Assembly (NCBI GenBank): GCA_040902305.1 | Contig: JBBDXN010000145.1 | Coordinates: forward strand, 9,700 to 73,699 | DNA length: 64,000 nucleotides | From: CAMLFJ01 sp040902305 | GTDB taxonomy: Bacteria > Methylomirabilota > Methylomirabilia > Rokubacteriales > CSP1-6 | Direction: 5' to 3' | Shown: positions 40,088 through 48,686 of the stretch, piece after piece | Layout: each line of letters begins with the position of its first letter | How positions within the stretch are numbered: position 1 is the stretch's first letter | Made by a program: the position numbers and the translations under genes | The notes under the pieces: model-generated | Told to the model about the DNA's origin: nothing | Database searches by the model: none | What the model saw: the letters and a program-made list of their open reading frames with translations, nothing else

Positions 40088-42322
40088 ATGCGCTCGCCGT
40101 CCGCCGCTGACATCCGGCACGACCTGGTCCTGGTGGGCGGCGGTCACACCCACATCCAGGTGCTCAAGCGGTGGGCCATGGGCCCCGTGCCGGGGGCGCG
40201 CCTGACCCTCGTCGTGGACCGGCCGATCGCGGTGTACTCCGGCATGGTGCCGGGCTTCGTGGCCGGCCAGTACTCCCGGGAAGACCTCGAGATCGACGTG
40301 CGGCCCCTCGCGCTCCGCGCGGGGGCGCGCTGCATCGTGGCCGCCGCCTCCGGGCTCGACACGGCCGCGCGGCGCCTCGCGCTCCGTGGCCGCCCGCCGA
40401 TCGCCTACGACACGGTCTCCTTCGACGTGGGCTCCACGGTGGCCGGGCTCGAAGTGCCCGGCGTCCGCGAGCACGCGCTCCCCACCCGCCCCATCGGCGA
40501 TTTCGTCCGTCGCGTGGACGAGGTGCCGGCCACGGCGCGGGGTCGCGACCTCTTTCGGGTCGTCGTGGTCGGCGCGGGCGCCGGAGGCGTCGAGGTCGCC
40601 TTCGCCCTCGCCGCGCGACTGGGCCGCGAGCGTGCCGGCCGCGTCGAGGTGCTGCTCCTCGAGTCCGGTCCGCGGGTGCTGCCCGGCTACGCGGCGAGCG
40701 CGGCCGGGCGCGTCGAGGCCGCCGCGGCGGCGCGGGGGATCGCGATCCGCGTGGGCGCGCGCGTCGCCCAGGTCGAGGGCGATGCGGTGCGCCTGGAAGG
40801 CGGCGAGCGGCTGCCCGCCGACGGGGTGGTCTGGGTGGCCGGCGCCGCCGCGCTCCCGATCTTCGACGGCTCCGGGCTCGAGACGGACGAGGCCGGCTTC
40901 GCGCGGATCCGCCCCACGCTCCACTGCGTGGGGCACGACGACACGAGAACGGTGGGCGACTGCGCGGCGTGGACCGCGGGCCCGGGCCTGGCCAAGGCCG
41001 GCGTGTACGCGGTCCGCCAGGGCCCGGTGCTCGCGCACAACCTGATCGCGCGCCTCCGCGGCCGGCGGCTCCGCGCCTACCGCCCGCAGCGCGACTTCCT
41101 CTCGCTCCTGAACCTGGGCGACGGCCACGCGATCGGAACCAAGTGGGGCGTCTCGGTCCAGGGCCGTCGCGTGTTCGCGCTCAAGAACTGGATCGACCGC
41201 CGCTTCGTGCGCCGCTTCCAGGTGCTCGATCAGGACGGCGCGGTCACGCCCGACTTCGCGGCCGCGCCCATGCCCGGCGGGGACATGCTCTGCGGCGGCT
41301 GCGCGGCCAAGGTGGGCGAGTCCTCGCTCACCCGCGCGCTCGAGCGGCTCGGCGTCCCGAGCTGCCCCGCCGTCGTCCTGGGCCTGGCCCAGCCCGACGA
41401 CGCGGCCGCGGTGGAGAGCGAGCGCGGCGAGATCGTCGCCGCCACCGTCGACTCCTTCCGCGCCTTCGCCGACGATCCCTACCTGGTCGGCCGCGTCGCG
41501 GCGGTGAACGCGGTCAGCGATCTCTGGGCCAAGGGCGTGGCGCCGCGGTTCGCGCTGGCCCAGGTGAGCGTGCCGGACACCGAGCCCGCGCGGGCGGAGG
41601 AGACGCTCTACCAGGTGATGGCGGGCGCCCGCGCGGCGCTGGACGCCGACGGCGTCACCCTCGTGGGCGGCCACACCACGACGGGGCCGGAGCTGGTGGT
41701 GGGCTTCGCGGTCTGGGGCTTCGCGGCCTCGGCGGATGCGCTGATCCGCATCGGGGGCGTCGCGCCGGGGGATCAGCTCATCCTGACCAAGCCGCTCGGC
41801 ACCGGTGTGATCCTCCAGGCCGACATGCGCGGGCTGGCGCGGGGCGAGTGGGTGGAGGCGGCCGACGCGTCCATGCTCCGCTCCAATGGATCGGCCGCGC
41901 GGGCGATGGCCGCGCGGCGGCCGACCGCCGCCACCGACGTCACCGGCTTCGGACTGGCCGGGCACCTGGGCGGGATGCTGCGCGCGAGCAAATGCTCCGC
42001 GGTGCTCGACCTCGCCGCGCTGCCCGCCCTGCCCGGCGCGGTGGCCCTGCTGACCCGGGGCGTGCGGAGCACCGCCCACCCCGAGAACGCCCGGGCCCGG
42101 CGCGCCATCCTCGTGGAGCCGGAGGCCGGGACGCATCCGGCGCTGGATCTGCTCTTCGACCCGCAAACCTCGGGCGGGTTGCTGCTCGGAGTCTCGCGAG
42201 ATCGGAGCATGGCGATGCTGGCGGCGCTGCGCGAGGCCGGCGACGAGCGCGCCGCCATCATCGGCGAGGTCACGCCGCCGCGACCCGACGGGGCGCTGAT
42301 CCGGGTGGTTGCAACCGCCTAG
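40088..42322 (+). CDS. selD: Fused NAD(P)H dehydrogenase-like FAD oxidoreductase and selenide, water dikinase
   Basis: A 744-residue two-part protein. Residues 1-390 form a pyridine nucleotide-disulfide oxidoreductase (LVLVGGGHTHIQVLKR, FRVVVVGAGAGGVEVAFALA, GLETDEAGFARIRPTLHC). Residues about 400-744 are SelD: MLCGGCAAKVGES carries the catalytic Cys and Lys of the CxxK pattern, LGLAQPDDAAAV and TVDSFRAFADDPYLVGRVAAVNA follow, then LVGGHTTTGPELVVG. SelD makes selenophosphate for selenocysteine or selenouridine. The flavin part may reduce selenium compounds. It has Cys, not Sec, at the active site. It provides the selenium donor for the two selenoproteins at 9.6-10.7 kb. Confidence 0.93.
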   Translation: MRSPSAADIRHDLVLVGGGHTHIQVLKRWAMGPVPGARLTLVVDRPIAVYSGMVPGFVAGQYSREDLEIDVRPLALRAGARCIVAAASGLDTAARRLALRGRPPIAYDTVSFDVGSTVAGLEVPGVREHALPTRPIGDFVRRVDEVPATARGRDLFRVVVVGAGAGGVEVAFALAARLGRERAGRVEVLLLESGPRVLPGYAASAAGRVEAAAAARGIAIRVGARVAQVEGDAVRLEGGERLPADGVVWVAGAAALPIFDGSGLETDEAGFARIRPTLHCVGHDDTRTVGDCAAWTAGPGLAKAGVYAVRQGPVLAHNLIARLRGRRLRAYRPQRDFLSLLNLGDGHAIGTKWGVSVQGRRVFALKNWIDRRFVRRFQVLDQDGAVTPDFAAAPMPGGDMLCGGCAAKVGESSLTRALERLGVPSCPAVVLGLAQPDDAAAVESERGEIVAATVDSFRAFADDPYLVGRVAAVNAVSDLWAKGVAPRFALAQVSVPDTEPARAEETLYQVMAGARAALDADGVTLVGGHTTTGPELVVGFAVWGFAASADALIRIGGVAPGDQLILTKPLGTGVILQADMRGLARGEWVEAADASMLRSNGSAARAMAARRPTAATDVTGFGLAGHLGGMLRASKCSAVLDLAALPALPGAVALLTRGVRSTAHPENARARRAILVEPEAGTHPALDLLFDPQTSGGLLLGVSRDRSMAMLAALREAGDERAAIIGEVTPPRPDGALIRVVATA

Positions 42323-42333
42323 ATCAACGGAGG

Positions 42334-42672
42334 CTACTGGGCCGCGCGCCGGCGGGCGGCCGGGGCGATCTCGACGACCAGCCCGCCGCCCCAGCCGTAC
42401 TTGGCTTCGGAGAGTCGGCGGATCGTGGACACCAGATCCCGCTCGCCCCGAGCATCGACCACGCGGGCGCGCCCGCGGAAGGTCCGGCGGCCGACGCGCG
42501 CCCGCACCGCGGGCTCCGCGAGGAGATTCTGCACCCAGTGCGCCTTCCGGCCGTGCTCGGCGACCAGGTAGTAGCGGCCCTGTTGGCGGGTGAACCAGAT
42601 CTCGATCCGCCGGGCAAGCCCGCTGCGCCGCCCGGTCGTGGTCAGATAGAGGTATTTCAGCTCGGGGCTCAC
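42334..42672 (-). CDS. Nitroreductase/F420-dependent (DUF385) family protein
   Basis: A 112-residue protein of the deazaflavin-dependent nitroreductase family: YLYLTTTGRRSGLARRIEIWF, YYLVAEHGRKAHWVQNLLAEPAV and RARVGRRTFRGRARVV. These are small split-barrel flavin or F420 proteins. GTG 42672 overlaps the ModE-like stop, so the two are coupled. Substrate unknown. Confidence 0.83.
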   Translation of the reverse strand: MSPELKYLYLTTTGRRSGLARRIEIWFTRQQGRYYLVAEHGRKAHWVQNLLAEPAVRARVGRRTFRGRARVVDARGERDLVSTIRRLSEAKYGWGGGLVVEIAPAARRRAAQ

Positions 42673-43001
42673 GCGCCGAAGGCGCGCTCGAACTGCCGCC
42701 TGGCCGCGTCGTCGAGGCCGTTACGGAACTTCTTGTAGCGCTCGAGGAAGCGCTTGCCCGCCTTGGTGAGGCGCATGCCGCTCGCGGGGCCGCCGCCGGG
42801 CACACGCTCCACGAACTTGAAGCCGGCCGCCTCCTCGAGGTCGCGGAGGTAGCCCCACGCGTTGCGGTAGGACATCTCGAGCTCCTGGGCCGCCTTCTTG
42901 AGCGACCCGCGCTCCTCGATCAGCTCGAAGAGCCGGGCCCGCCCGTCTCCGAACTTGAGCTGGTCACCGAACATCACCCAGACGCGCAGCTTGGGCTTCA
43001 T
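42669..43001 (-). CDS. ModE-like winged-helix regulator (N-terminal domain only)
   Basis: A 110-residue winged-helix protein: FELIEERGSLKKAAQELEMSYRNAWGYLRDLEEAAGF, then RLTKAGKRFLERYKKF. This is the ModE DNA-binding domain with its typical SYRNAWGYL helix, without molybdate-binding MOP domains. Such short forms are common regulators of molybdenum, tungsten or other genes. ATG 43001 is likely; GTG 43004 is an alternative. It may control the nearby mod/tup or Mo-hydroxylase genes; no binding site is assigned. Confidence 0.88.
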   Translation of the reverse strand: MKPKLRVWVMFGDQLKFGDGRARLFELIEERGSLKKAAQELEMSYRNAWGYLRDLEEAAGFKFVERVPGGGPASGMRLTKAGKRFLERYKKFRNGLDDAARRQFERAFGA

Positions 43002-43004
43002 CAC

Positions 43005-43221
43005 CGCGCATCTTACTCAAGGGAGAGGGCTTCGGCCAGTCGCGGGGAGGGGCCGCGCTCAAGCGTCGGCGGCGGTGGACTCGGCGGTGAAGCGTCCCGA
43101 TCCGTCGCGCCGATCCCAGCGGGCGCGCGGGGTCCGCTGGATCTCCCGGCGCGTCATCGCCCGCCGCGGGTCCCAGATTCCCCGCCCGTAGGCGTCGAGA
43201 AGCCGTTACGATCCGCCTGAG
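43005..43221. other. Intergenic region with one possible small minus-strand ORF (43059-43157)
   Basis: About 220 bases. A 32-codon minus-strand ORF (starting MTRREIQRTPRARWDRRDG) is open, with a weak GGGA ribosome-binding site, but no family match comes to mind. The only other mark is the start of the next ORF. Confidence 0.3.
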
Positions 43222-43455
43222 ATGCCCCTCTCCAGCCTCCAGCTCGCGTGCCTGGTCCAAGCCTATGTGGCCGAGCCCGGCGGCTCCCTCGAGGAGAAGG
43301 CGAGCCGGGCCGGGGTCCGCCGGAGCGTGCTCCTGCGAGCCGGGCGGGGCACGATCTCCCGCACCACCAGGCTGCGCCTGCTTGCTTTCTTCGCCGCGGC
43401 CGGCGCGCGCCGGGGTCGACGGCCTCGTCGCCAGCCGAAACGGGGGGTTACATGA
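43222..43455 (+). CDS. Hypothetical small basic protein (possible helix-turn-helix)
   Basis: A 77-residue ORF: SSLQLACLVQAYVAEPGG, then SLEEKASRAGVRRSVLLRAG, and a basic Arg-rich tail. The middle part could form a helix-turn-helix. No ribosome-binding site stands out and no family is recognised. It could be a real small regulator or a chance ORF in high GC. Confidence 0.35.
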   Translation: MPLSSLQLACLVQAYVAEPGGSLEEKASRAGVRRSVLLRAGRGTISRTTRLRLLAFFAAAGARRGRRPRRQPKRGVT

Positions 43456-43611
43456 GCCCCGCCTCGGCCGGGCGGCGCCCGGCGCAGGAGGCAGTCCCGA
43501 CGACGGGGCCGGCGCCCCACCCCGGGGCCGGCTGTGGTACCCTAGCCGCCGCTCGCTGAATCGCGCGAGCCAAGCACGCCGCGCTCAAACCACCTCGAGG
43601 AGGAGAAACCC

Positions 43612-44118
43612 ATGCCGATCAAAGTTGGTGATCGCGTGCCGGACGGCACGCTCACGGAGTTCATCGAGCAGGAAACCCCGGGCTGCACCGTCGGCCCCAA
43701 CGCGTTCCAGGTGGCCGACCTGACCAAGGGCAAGAAGATCGTCGTCTTCGGCCTGCCCGGCGCCTTCACCCCCACCTGCTCGGCCAAGCACGTGCCGGGC
43801 TACGTGGCGAACGTCGACAAGCTCAAGGGCAAGGGCATCGACGAGGTCTGGTGCGTGTCCGTCAACGACGCCTTCGTTATGGGCGCGTGGGCCAAGGACC
43901 AGAAGAGTGCCGGCAAGGTCCGCTTGATGGCCGACGGCAGCGCCGCGCTCACCAAGGCGATGGGCCTCGAGATGGATCTCACCGCTCGCGGGATGGGGGT
44001 GCGCTCCCAGCGCTACTCGATGCTGGTGGACAACGGCGTGGTCAAGTCGCTGAACGTGGAGCAGCCCGGCAAGTTCGAGGTGAGCGACGCCGATTCGATG
44101 CTGAAACAGATCGGCTAA
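43612..44118 (+). CDS. Peroxiredoxin (Prx5 type)
   Basis: A 168-residue peroxiredoxin. VVFGLPGAFTPTCSAKHVPGY carries the peroxidatic Cys in the Prx5 PGAFTPTCS motif, and VWCVSVNDAFVMGAWAKDQ and GMGVRSQRYSMLVDNGVV are diagnostic. It reduces peroxides, usually through thioredoxin or glutathione. GAGGAGGAG ribosome-binding site precedes ATG 43612. Unlike the 9.6-kb homologue it uses cysteine. Followed by a decayed TusA-DsrE locus. Confidence 0.96.
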   Translation: MPIKVGDRVPDGTLTEFIEQETPGCTVGPNAFQVADLTKGKKIVVFGLPGAFTPTCSAKHVPGYVANVDKLKGKGIDEVWCVSVNDAFVMGAWAKDQKSAGKVRLMADGSAALTKAMGLEMDLTARGMGVRSQRYSMLVDNGVVKSLNVEQPGKFEVSDADSMLKQIG

Positions 44119-44124
44119 CGATCG

Positions 44125-44534
44125 GTGCCGGCCGCCGGGCCCGCGCCGGACGCCGAATGGGATGCGGGCGACATGGGCGGTGGCGAGCTGGCGCTGGAGC
44201 TGCGATCACGCCTCGGCGTCTTGAGGCCCGGGCAAGTCCTGAAGCTGACGGCGCGGGATCCCGGCGCGCCGGCCGATATCCCGGCGTGGTGCCGGCTGAC
44301 CGGCCAGACCCTGGTCGGCCGGCACCACCCGGTCTAGGAGACGCTGGTCTTTCTCAGCATCGAGGGCGTCCGCCTCGCCCAGAAGGGTACGCCGACGATA
44401 TCCGTGAAGAGGGCTTTGCGCCGCTCAAGGAGCGCAAGCTCGACGAGAGCAGCCTGGTGGCCGGCGCCGTCATCGCGGGCGGGGTCAAGCTCGTCGAGTT
44501 CCTCGCCGACGGCAGCCCCTGCGTGAGCTACTGA
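44125..44534 (+). pseudogene. Decayed TusA-DsrE locus
   Basis: Residues 1-70 (GTG 44125) read like a TusA/SirA protein, LRPGQVLKLTARDPGAPADI and AWCRLTGQTLVGRHHPV, but the key DMGCGEL motif is MGGGEL, and a TAG at 44335 interrupts at HPV(Y). In the same frame ETLVFLSIEGVRLAQKG resembles the start of a DsrE-like protein. It then shifts frame: YADDIREEGFAPLKERK and LDESSLVAGAVIAGGVKLVEF continue in another frame to 44534, lacking the middle part with the usual Cys motif. Deletions at the join, a 1-nt loss and a lost Cys together indicate decay. Confidence 0.75.
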
Positions 44535-46126
44535 GGCGTCAGCACCCTGCCGGCGGGCACCGCGTGGTAGCGGGCGCCGTCCACCACCACCTGGCCGTTG
44601 ACGATGACGTAGGGAATGCCGACCGGGTGGCGGTGCGGATCCGGGAAGGTGGCCTGGTCGCGCACCGTGGCCGGATCGAAGACCGTGAGATCGGCGGCGC
44701 GGCCGCCCTGCACCAGCCCGCGGTCCTTGAGGCCGAGCTTGGTCGCGGCCATCCCAGTCATCTTATGCACCGCGGTCTCCCACGAGAAGAGCCGCTTCTC
44801 TCGGCAGTAGACGCCGAGCACGCGGGGGAACGTCCCATAGCTGCGCGGGTGGGGCTTGCCCGGATGCGGGCCGGTCCCCGCGTGGAGGGAGAGCGAGTCC
44901 GAGCCCACCATGGTGTGGGCGTAGCCCAGTGCTACGCCCACGTTCTCCTCGCTCTGGGAGAACACCACCATCGAGACGCCGGCGCGCTCCTCCATCACCA
45001 GGTCCATCATGGCCTGGGCCGGCTCCTTGCCGGTGCGCCGCGCCAGCTCCGCGATGTGGATGCCGGCCAGCTCCGGCTTCGAGCAGGTGGCGATCATGAT
45101 CTCGTCCCAGCCCATGCCGCCCGAGCCGGTGCGCCAGCGCTCGCCGTCCACCAGGCAGTCCGCGATCGCGCGCTGCCGCGCCTTCGGGTCGGTCAGGCGC
45201 TCGAGCAGCTTCGAGATGCCACCGTCGTGCATCCACGCGGGGAGCAGGTTGTCCATCTTGGTGCTGCCGGCCGGATACGGATAGACGTCGCCGGTCACGT
45301 CCACCCCGCGGGCCCGAGCGCCGTCGATCATGCGCAGGACGCGGTCCATCTTGCCCCAGTTCTCGCGTCCCGAGGCTTTCACGTGGGCGATCTGCACCGG
45401 CACGCCGCCCTGCTCGCCGATCCGGATCGCCTCCTCGGCGGCCTGCTCGAGCGTGGCCGCCTCGCCGCGGATGTGTGAAAAGTAGAGTCCGCGCCGGCTC
45501 GCCATGCTGCGGGCCAGCCCCACCAGCTCCTCGGTGTTGCCGTAGACGCTGGGGGCGTAGACGAGGCCGGTGGAGAAGCCGAAGGCGCCCGCGTCGAGCG
45601 CCTCCGCGAGGAGCCGCTCCATGCCCTGCTGTTCCTCGGGCGTGGCCGGGCGCGCGGAGGGCCCGACCGCGGCCAGACGCAGCGCGCCGTGACCGACGAA
45701 CTGCACGATGTTCACCGAGGGCCCGAGCCCGCGGAGGTGATCGAGGTACTCGCCGAAGGTGTTCCAGGTGATCGGCAGCTTGCCGCCGATGCCGCCCGCC
45801 CACTCCTGCACCAGATCCGCGCGGCCCGGGGCGACGGGCGCCGGGGAGAAGCTGCACATGCCGACGACCTCGGTGGTCACGCCCTGGCGCACCTTGGACT
45901 CGGCGGACGGGCACTTGTCGTAGACCAGGTCCGAGTGCGAGTGGATGTCGATGAACCCGGGCGCGACCATCAGACCCTTGGCCTCGATCACCCGCGCGGC
46001 CTCGCCGGCCAGGCCCGGCCCCACCGCGGCGATGCGATCGCCCTCCACCGCCACGTCGGCGGCGCGCGCGGGCGCGCCGCTGCCGTCCACCACCGTGCCG
46101 TTCCGAATCAGGAGCGACCAGGCCAT
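44528..46126 (-). CDS. N-acyl-D-amino-acid deacylase family amidohydrolase
   Basis: A 532-residue amidohydrolase with GFIDIHSHSDL, the HxH of the metal site, GMCSFSPAP, FSHIRGEAATLEQA and VQIAHVKASGRENWGK, as in D-aminoacylase. It hydrolyses N-acyl-D-amino acids or related amides, possibly dihydropyrimidine-like. ATG 46126 gives MAWSLLIRNGTVVDGSG, the normal start. Its 3-prime end overlaps the end of the convergent TusA-DsrE remnant by 7 bp. Confidence 0.92.
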   Translation of the reverse strand: MAWSLLIRNGTVVDGSGAPARAADVAVEGDRIAAVGPGLAGEAARVIEAKGLMVAPGFIDIHSHSDLVYDKCPSAESKVRQGVTTEVVGMCSFSPAPVAPGRADLVQEWAGGIGGKLPITWNTFGEYLDHLRGLGPSVNIVQFVGHGALRLAAVGPSARPATPEEQQGMERLLAEALDAGAFGFSTGLVYAPSVYGNTEELVGLARSMASRRGLYFSHIRGEAATLEQAAEEAIRIGEQGGVPVQIAHVKASGRENWGKMDRVLRMIDGARARGVDVTGDVYPYPAGSTKMDNLLPAWMHDGGISKLLERLTDPKARQRAIADCLVDGERWRTGSGGMGWDEIMIATCSKPELAGIHIAELARRTGKEPAQAMMDLVMEERAGVSMVVFSQSEENVGVALGYAHTMVGSDSLSLHAGTGPHPGKPHPRSYGTFPRVLGVYCREKRLFSWETAVHKMTGMAATKLGLKDRGLVQGGRAADLTVFDPATVRDQATFPDPHRHPVGIPYVIVNGQVVVDGARYHAVPAGRVLTPQ

Positions 46127-46130
46127 GGCG

Positions 46131-46757
46131 CTACTGGGCGGCCTCGTTGATCTTCACCGACTTCATCTTGTCGCCGACCTTGATCTTGTCCACCACCTCC
46201 ATGCCGGAGGTGACCCGGCCGAAGACGGTGTACTGCCCGTCCAGGAAGTGGGCGGGGGCCAGCGTGAAGTAGAACTGGCTGCCCGCCGAGTTCGGGGCCT
46301 GGGTGCGCGCCATCGCGACCACGCCGCGGACGTGCTTCTGCTTGTTGAACTCGTCCTTGATGGTGTAGCCGGGACCGCCGGTGCCGTTGCCCTTGGGGTC
46401 GCCGCCCTGGACGACGAAGCCCGGCTCCACCCGATGGAAGGTGACCCCGTCGTAGTAGCCCTTCTTGGCCAGCGTGACGAAGTTCTCCACCGTCTTGGGG
46501 GCGTCCTCCGGGAAGAACTCGATGGCGATCTCGCCGCCCTTCTCCATGGTGATGACGGCCGTCTGTCTCACCTTCTTGCCTCCCTTGGGTGCCGCGTTGG
46601 TGGGTGCCGCTTTGGTGGGTGCCGCCTTGGCGGGCGCCTCTTTGGGCGCGGGGGTCGTGGGCGACTGCGCCCCGGCCGGATGGATCGGGCCGGGCGCGGG
46701 CAGGACGACTGCGGCGAGCAGCGCGACGAGCGCGATGATGGCGATGCGAGCCTTCAC
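46131..46757 (-). CDS. Secreted cyclophilin-type peptidyl-prolyl isomerase
   Basis: A 208-residue protein with a signal sequence (MKARIAIIALVALLAAVVLP) and an Ala/Pro/Lys repeat linker (KAAPTKAAPTNAAPKGG), then a cyclophilin domain. Active-site stretches are YDGVTFHRVEPGFVVQGGD and NSAGSQFYFTLAP, with FGRVTSGMEVVDKI. It helps protein folding in the periplasm. The stop is 4 nt from the amidohydrolase start region, and a divergent BipA gene lies beyond. Confidence 0.95.
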   Translation of the reverse strand: MKARIAIIALVALLAAVVLPAPGPIHPAGAQSPTTPAPKEAPAKAAPTKAAPTNAAPKGGKKVRQTAVITMEKGGEIAIEFFPEDAPKTVENFVTLAKKGYYDGVTFHRVEPGFVVQGGDPKGNGTGGPGYTIKDEFNKQKHVRGVVAMARTQAPNSAGSQFYFTLAPAHFLDGQYTVFGRVTSGMEVVDKIKVGDKMKSVKINEAAQ

Positions 46758-46840
46758 GAAAGAGCCTCCTTCACGTGGAATGCCGGGTTGGACGCGTCAT
46801 TATGCCCCACCGCCCCGCTGGTTCGCCACTCCATCCGTGG

Positions 46841-46846
46841 TACAGT
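46841..46846 (+). promoter_or_regulatory. Putative -10 element of typA (leaderless)
   Basis: TACAGT ends 7 nt before ATG 46854. No strong ribosome-binding site or -35 is visible. Confidence 0.35.
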
Positions 46847-46853
46847 GAGAACC

Positions 46854-48653
46854 ATGCCGCAGCGCCCCGATGTCCGTAACGTTGCCATCATCGCGCACGT
46901 CGACCACGGCAAGACCACTCTGGTCGACGCCATGCTCTGGCAGTCCGGCATCTTCCGCGCCAACGAGCACGTGGCCGAGCGAGTCATGGATTCGATCGAC
47001 CTGGAGCGGGAGAAGGGCATCACGATCATGGCCAAGAACACCGCCATCTACTACCAGGGCGTGAAGATCAATATCGTGGACACGCCCGGCCACGCCGACT
47101 TCGGGGGCGAGGTGGAGCGGACGCTGACGCTGGTGGACGGCGTGCTCCTCCTGGTGGACGCCGCGGAGGGCCCCCTGCCCCAGACGCGCTTCGTGCTGAA
47201 GAAGGCGCTGGAAGCGAACCTGACCCCGGTGGTGGTCATCAACAAGATCGACCGGCAGGACGCCCGCGCGGCCGAAGTGCTCGACGAGGTCTACGACCTC
47301 TTCATCGACCTGGACGCGGCGGTGGAACAGCTCGAGTTCCCGGTGCTCTACACCGACGCCCGCAAAGGCATCGCCAAGCGGGCGCTCACCGACGACGGGA
47401 AGACCCTCGCCCCGCTCTTCGACACCCTGATCGAGATGATCCCCGCGCCCCATTTCGAGGAGGGGCACGGGCTGCAGCTCCGGGCCGCCTCGCTGGACTG
47501 GGACGACTACGTGGGCCGCCTCATCATCGGCCGTATCGTCAACGGCCGGGTCCGCCAGTACGACCGGGTGGCGGTGGTGCATCGCGACGGCGCAGTCGAC
47601 CACGCCAAGATCACCGTGCTCTACGGCTACGAGGGCCTCAAGCGCGTGGAGATTCCCGAGGCCTCCGCGGGCGACATCGTGGCGGTGGCGGGCATCGAGG
47701 CCATGGAGATCGGCGAGACCATCGCGGACCCCGACAAGCCGGTGGCCCTGCCCGTGATGCACATCGACGAGCCCACCGTGTCCATGCTGTTCTCCTCCAA
47801 CATCTCGCCGTTCGCGGGCAAGGAGGGCAAGTTCGTCACCTCCACCCAGCTCCGCGAGCGGCTCTGGCGGGAGAAGCGCAGCAACGTGGCCCTGCGGGTG
47901 GAGGAGACCGACTCGCCCGACACCTTCAACGTGGCCGGGCGCGGCGAGCTGCAGCTCGCGATCCTCATCGAGATGATGCGGCGCGAGGGCTTCGAGATGG
48001 AGGTCTCCAAGCCCCAGATCATCACCCACGAGGAGGACGGCAAGACGCTCGAGCCGATGGAGCACCTGGTGGTGGACGTGCCCGACGACTTCATCGGCGC
48101 GGTCACCCAGAAGCTCGGGCCGCGCAAGGGCCAGATGGTGAAGATGATCAACCACGGCACCGGCCGGGTGCGGCTCGAGTACCGCATCCCGTCCCGCGGG
48201 TTGATCGGCTATCGGTCGGAGTTCCTCACCGATACGCGCGGCACCGGCCTGCTGAACCATCTCTTCGACGGCTGGGCGGAGTGGCAGGGCGACATCCCCC
48301 ACCGGGCCAACGGGGCCCTGGTGGCCGACCGCACCGGCAAGACCACGGCGTACGCGATCGATCACCTGCAGCCGCGCGGGGTGCTGTTCCTGGGTCCGGG
48401 CGAGCCGGTCTACGAGGGCCAGGTGGTGGGCGAGAACGCGCGCGACAACGATCTCGACGTCAACATCACCAAGGAGAAGAAGCTCACCAACGTGCGCTCG
48501 TCCACCTCGGACGAGGCGGTGCGCCTCACTCCCCCGCGCCTCATGAACCTCGAGCAGTCGCTCGAGTGGATTCGCGAGGACGAGCTGATCGAGATCACCC
48601 CGAAGTCGATCCGCCTCCGCAAGAAGTCCCTCACCGGCCGCCGCCGCTTCTAG
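46854..48653 (+). CDS. typA: Ribosome-associated GTPase TypA/BipA
   Basis: A 599-residue translational GTPase. G1 AHVDHGKTTLVD, switch REKGITIMAKNTA, G3 VDTPGHADFGGEVER, G4 VVINKIDRQDARA. The BipA C-terminal domain is present (NHLFDGWAEWQGD, KKLTNVRSS). It binds the 70S ribosome and aids stress and ribosome assembly. ATG 46854 is the family start (PDVRNVAIIAHVDHGK). A 4-nt gap separates the stop from a RAYT element. Confidence 0.97.
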   Translation: MPQRPDVRNVAIIAHVDHGKTTLVDAMLWQSGIFRANEHVAERVMDSIDLEREKGITIMAKNTAIYYQGVKINIVDTPGHADFGGEVERTLTLVDGVLLLVDAAEGPLPQTRFVLKKALEANLTPVVVINKIDRQDARAAEVLDEVYDLFIDLDAAVEQLEFPVLYTDARKGIAKRALTDDGKTLAPLFDTLIEMIPAPHFEEGHGLQLRAASLDWDDYVGRLIIGRIVNGRVRQYDRVAVVHRDGAVDHAKITVLYGYEGLKRVEIPEASAGDIVAVAGIEAMEIGETIADPDKPVALPVMHIDEPTVSMLFSSNISPFAGKEGKFVTSTQLRERLWREKRSNVALRVEETDSPDTFNVAGRGELQLAILIEMMRREGFEMEVSKPQIITHEEDGKTLEPMEHLVVDVPDDFIGAVTQKLGPRKGQMVKMINHGTGRVRLEYRIPSRGLIGYRSEFLTDTRGTGLLNHLFDGWAEWQGDIPHRANGALVADRTGKTTAYAIDHLQPRGVLFLGPGEPVYEGQVVGENARDNDLDVNITKEKKLTNVRSSTSDEAVRLTPPRLMNLEQSLEWIREDELIEITPKSIRLRKKSLTGRRRF

Positions 48654-48657
48654 GCCC

Positions 48658-48686
48658 GGGGTCAGGTCTTACATTCCGACATTTTC
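48658..48686 (+). repeat. Left terminal inverted repeat of RAYT element
   Basis: 29 bp, starts GGGGTCAGGTCTTACATT and ends GACATTTTC. This end is adjacent to the transposase stop (48669). Confidence 0.85.

Noticed and set aside
38622..42322. 1175-residue ORF joining aldehyde dehydrogenase antiframe and SelD
   Set aside because: The first part is a frame shadow of the aldehyde dehydrogenase; SelD fusion starts at ATG 40088.
40028..42805. 925-residue minus-strand ORF
   Set aside because: It is the antisense shadow of the fused SelD gene; its sequence has no domains.
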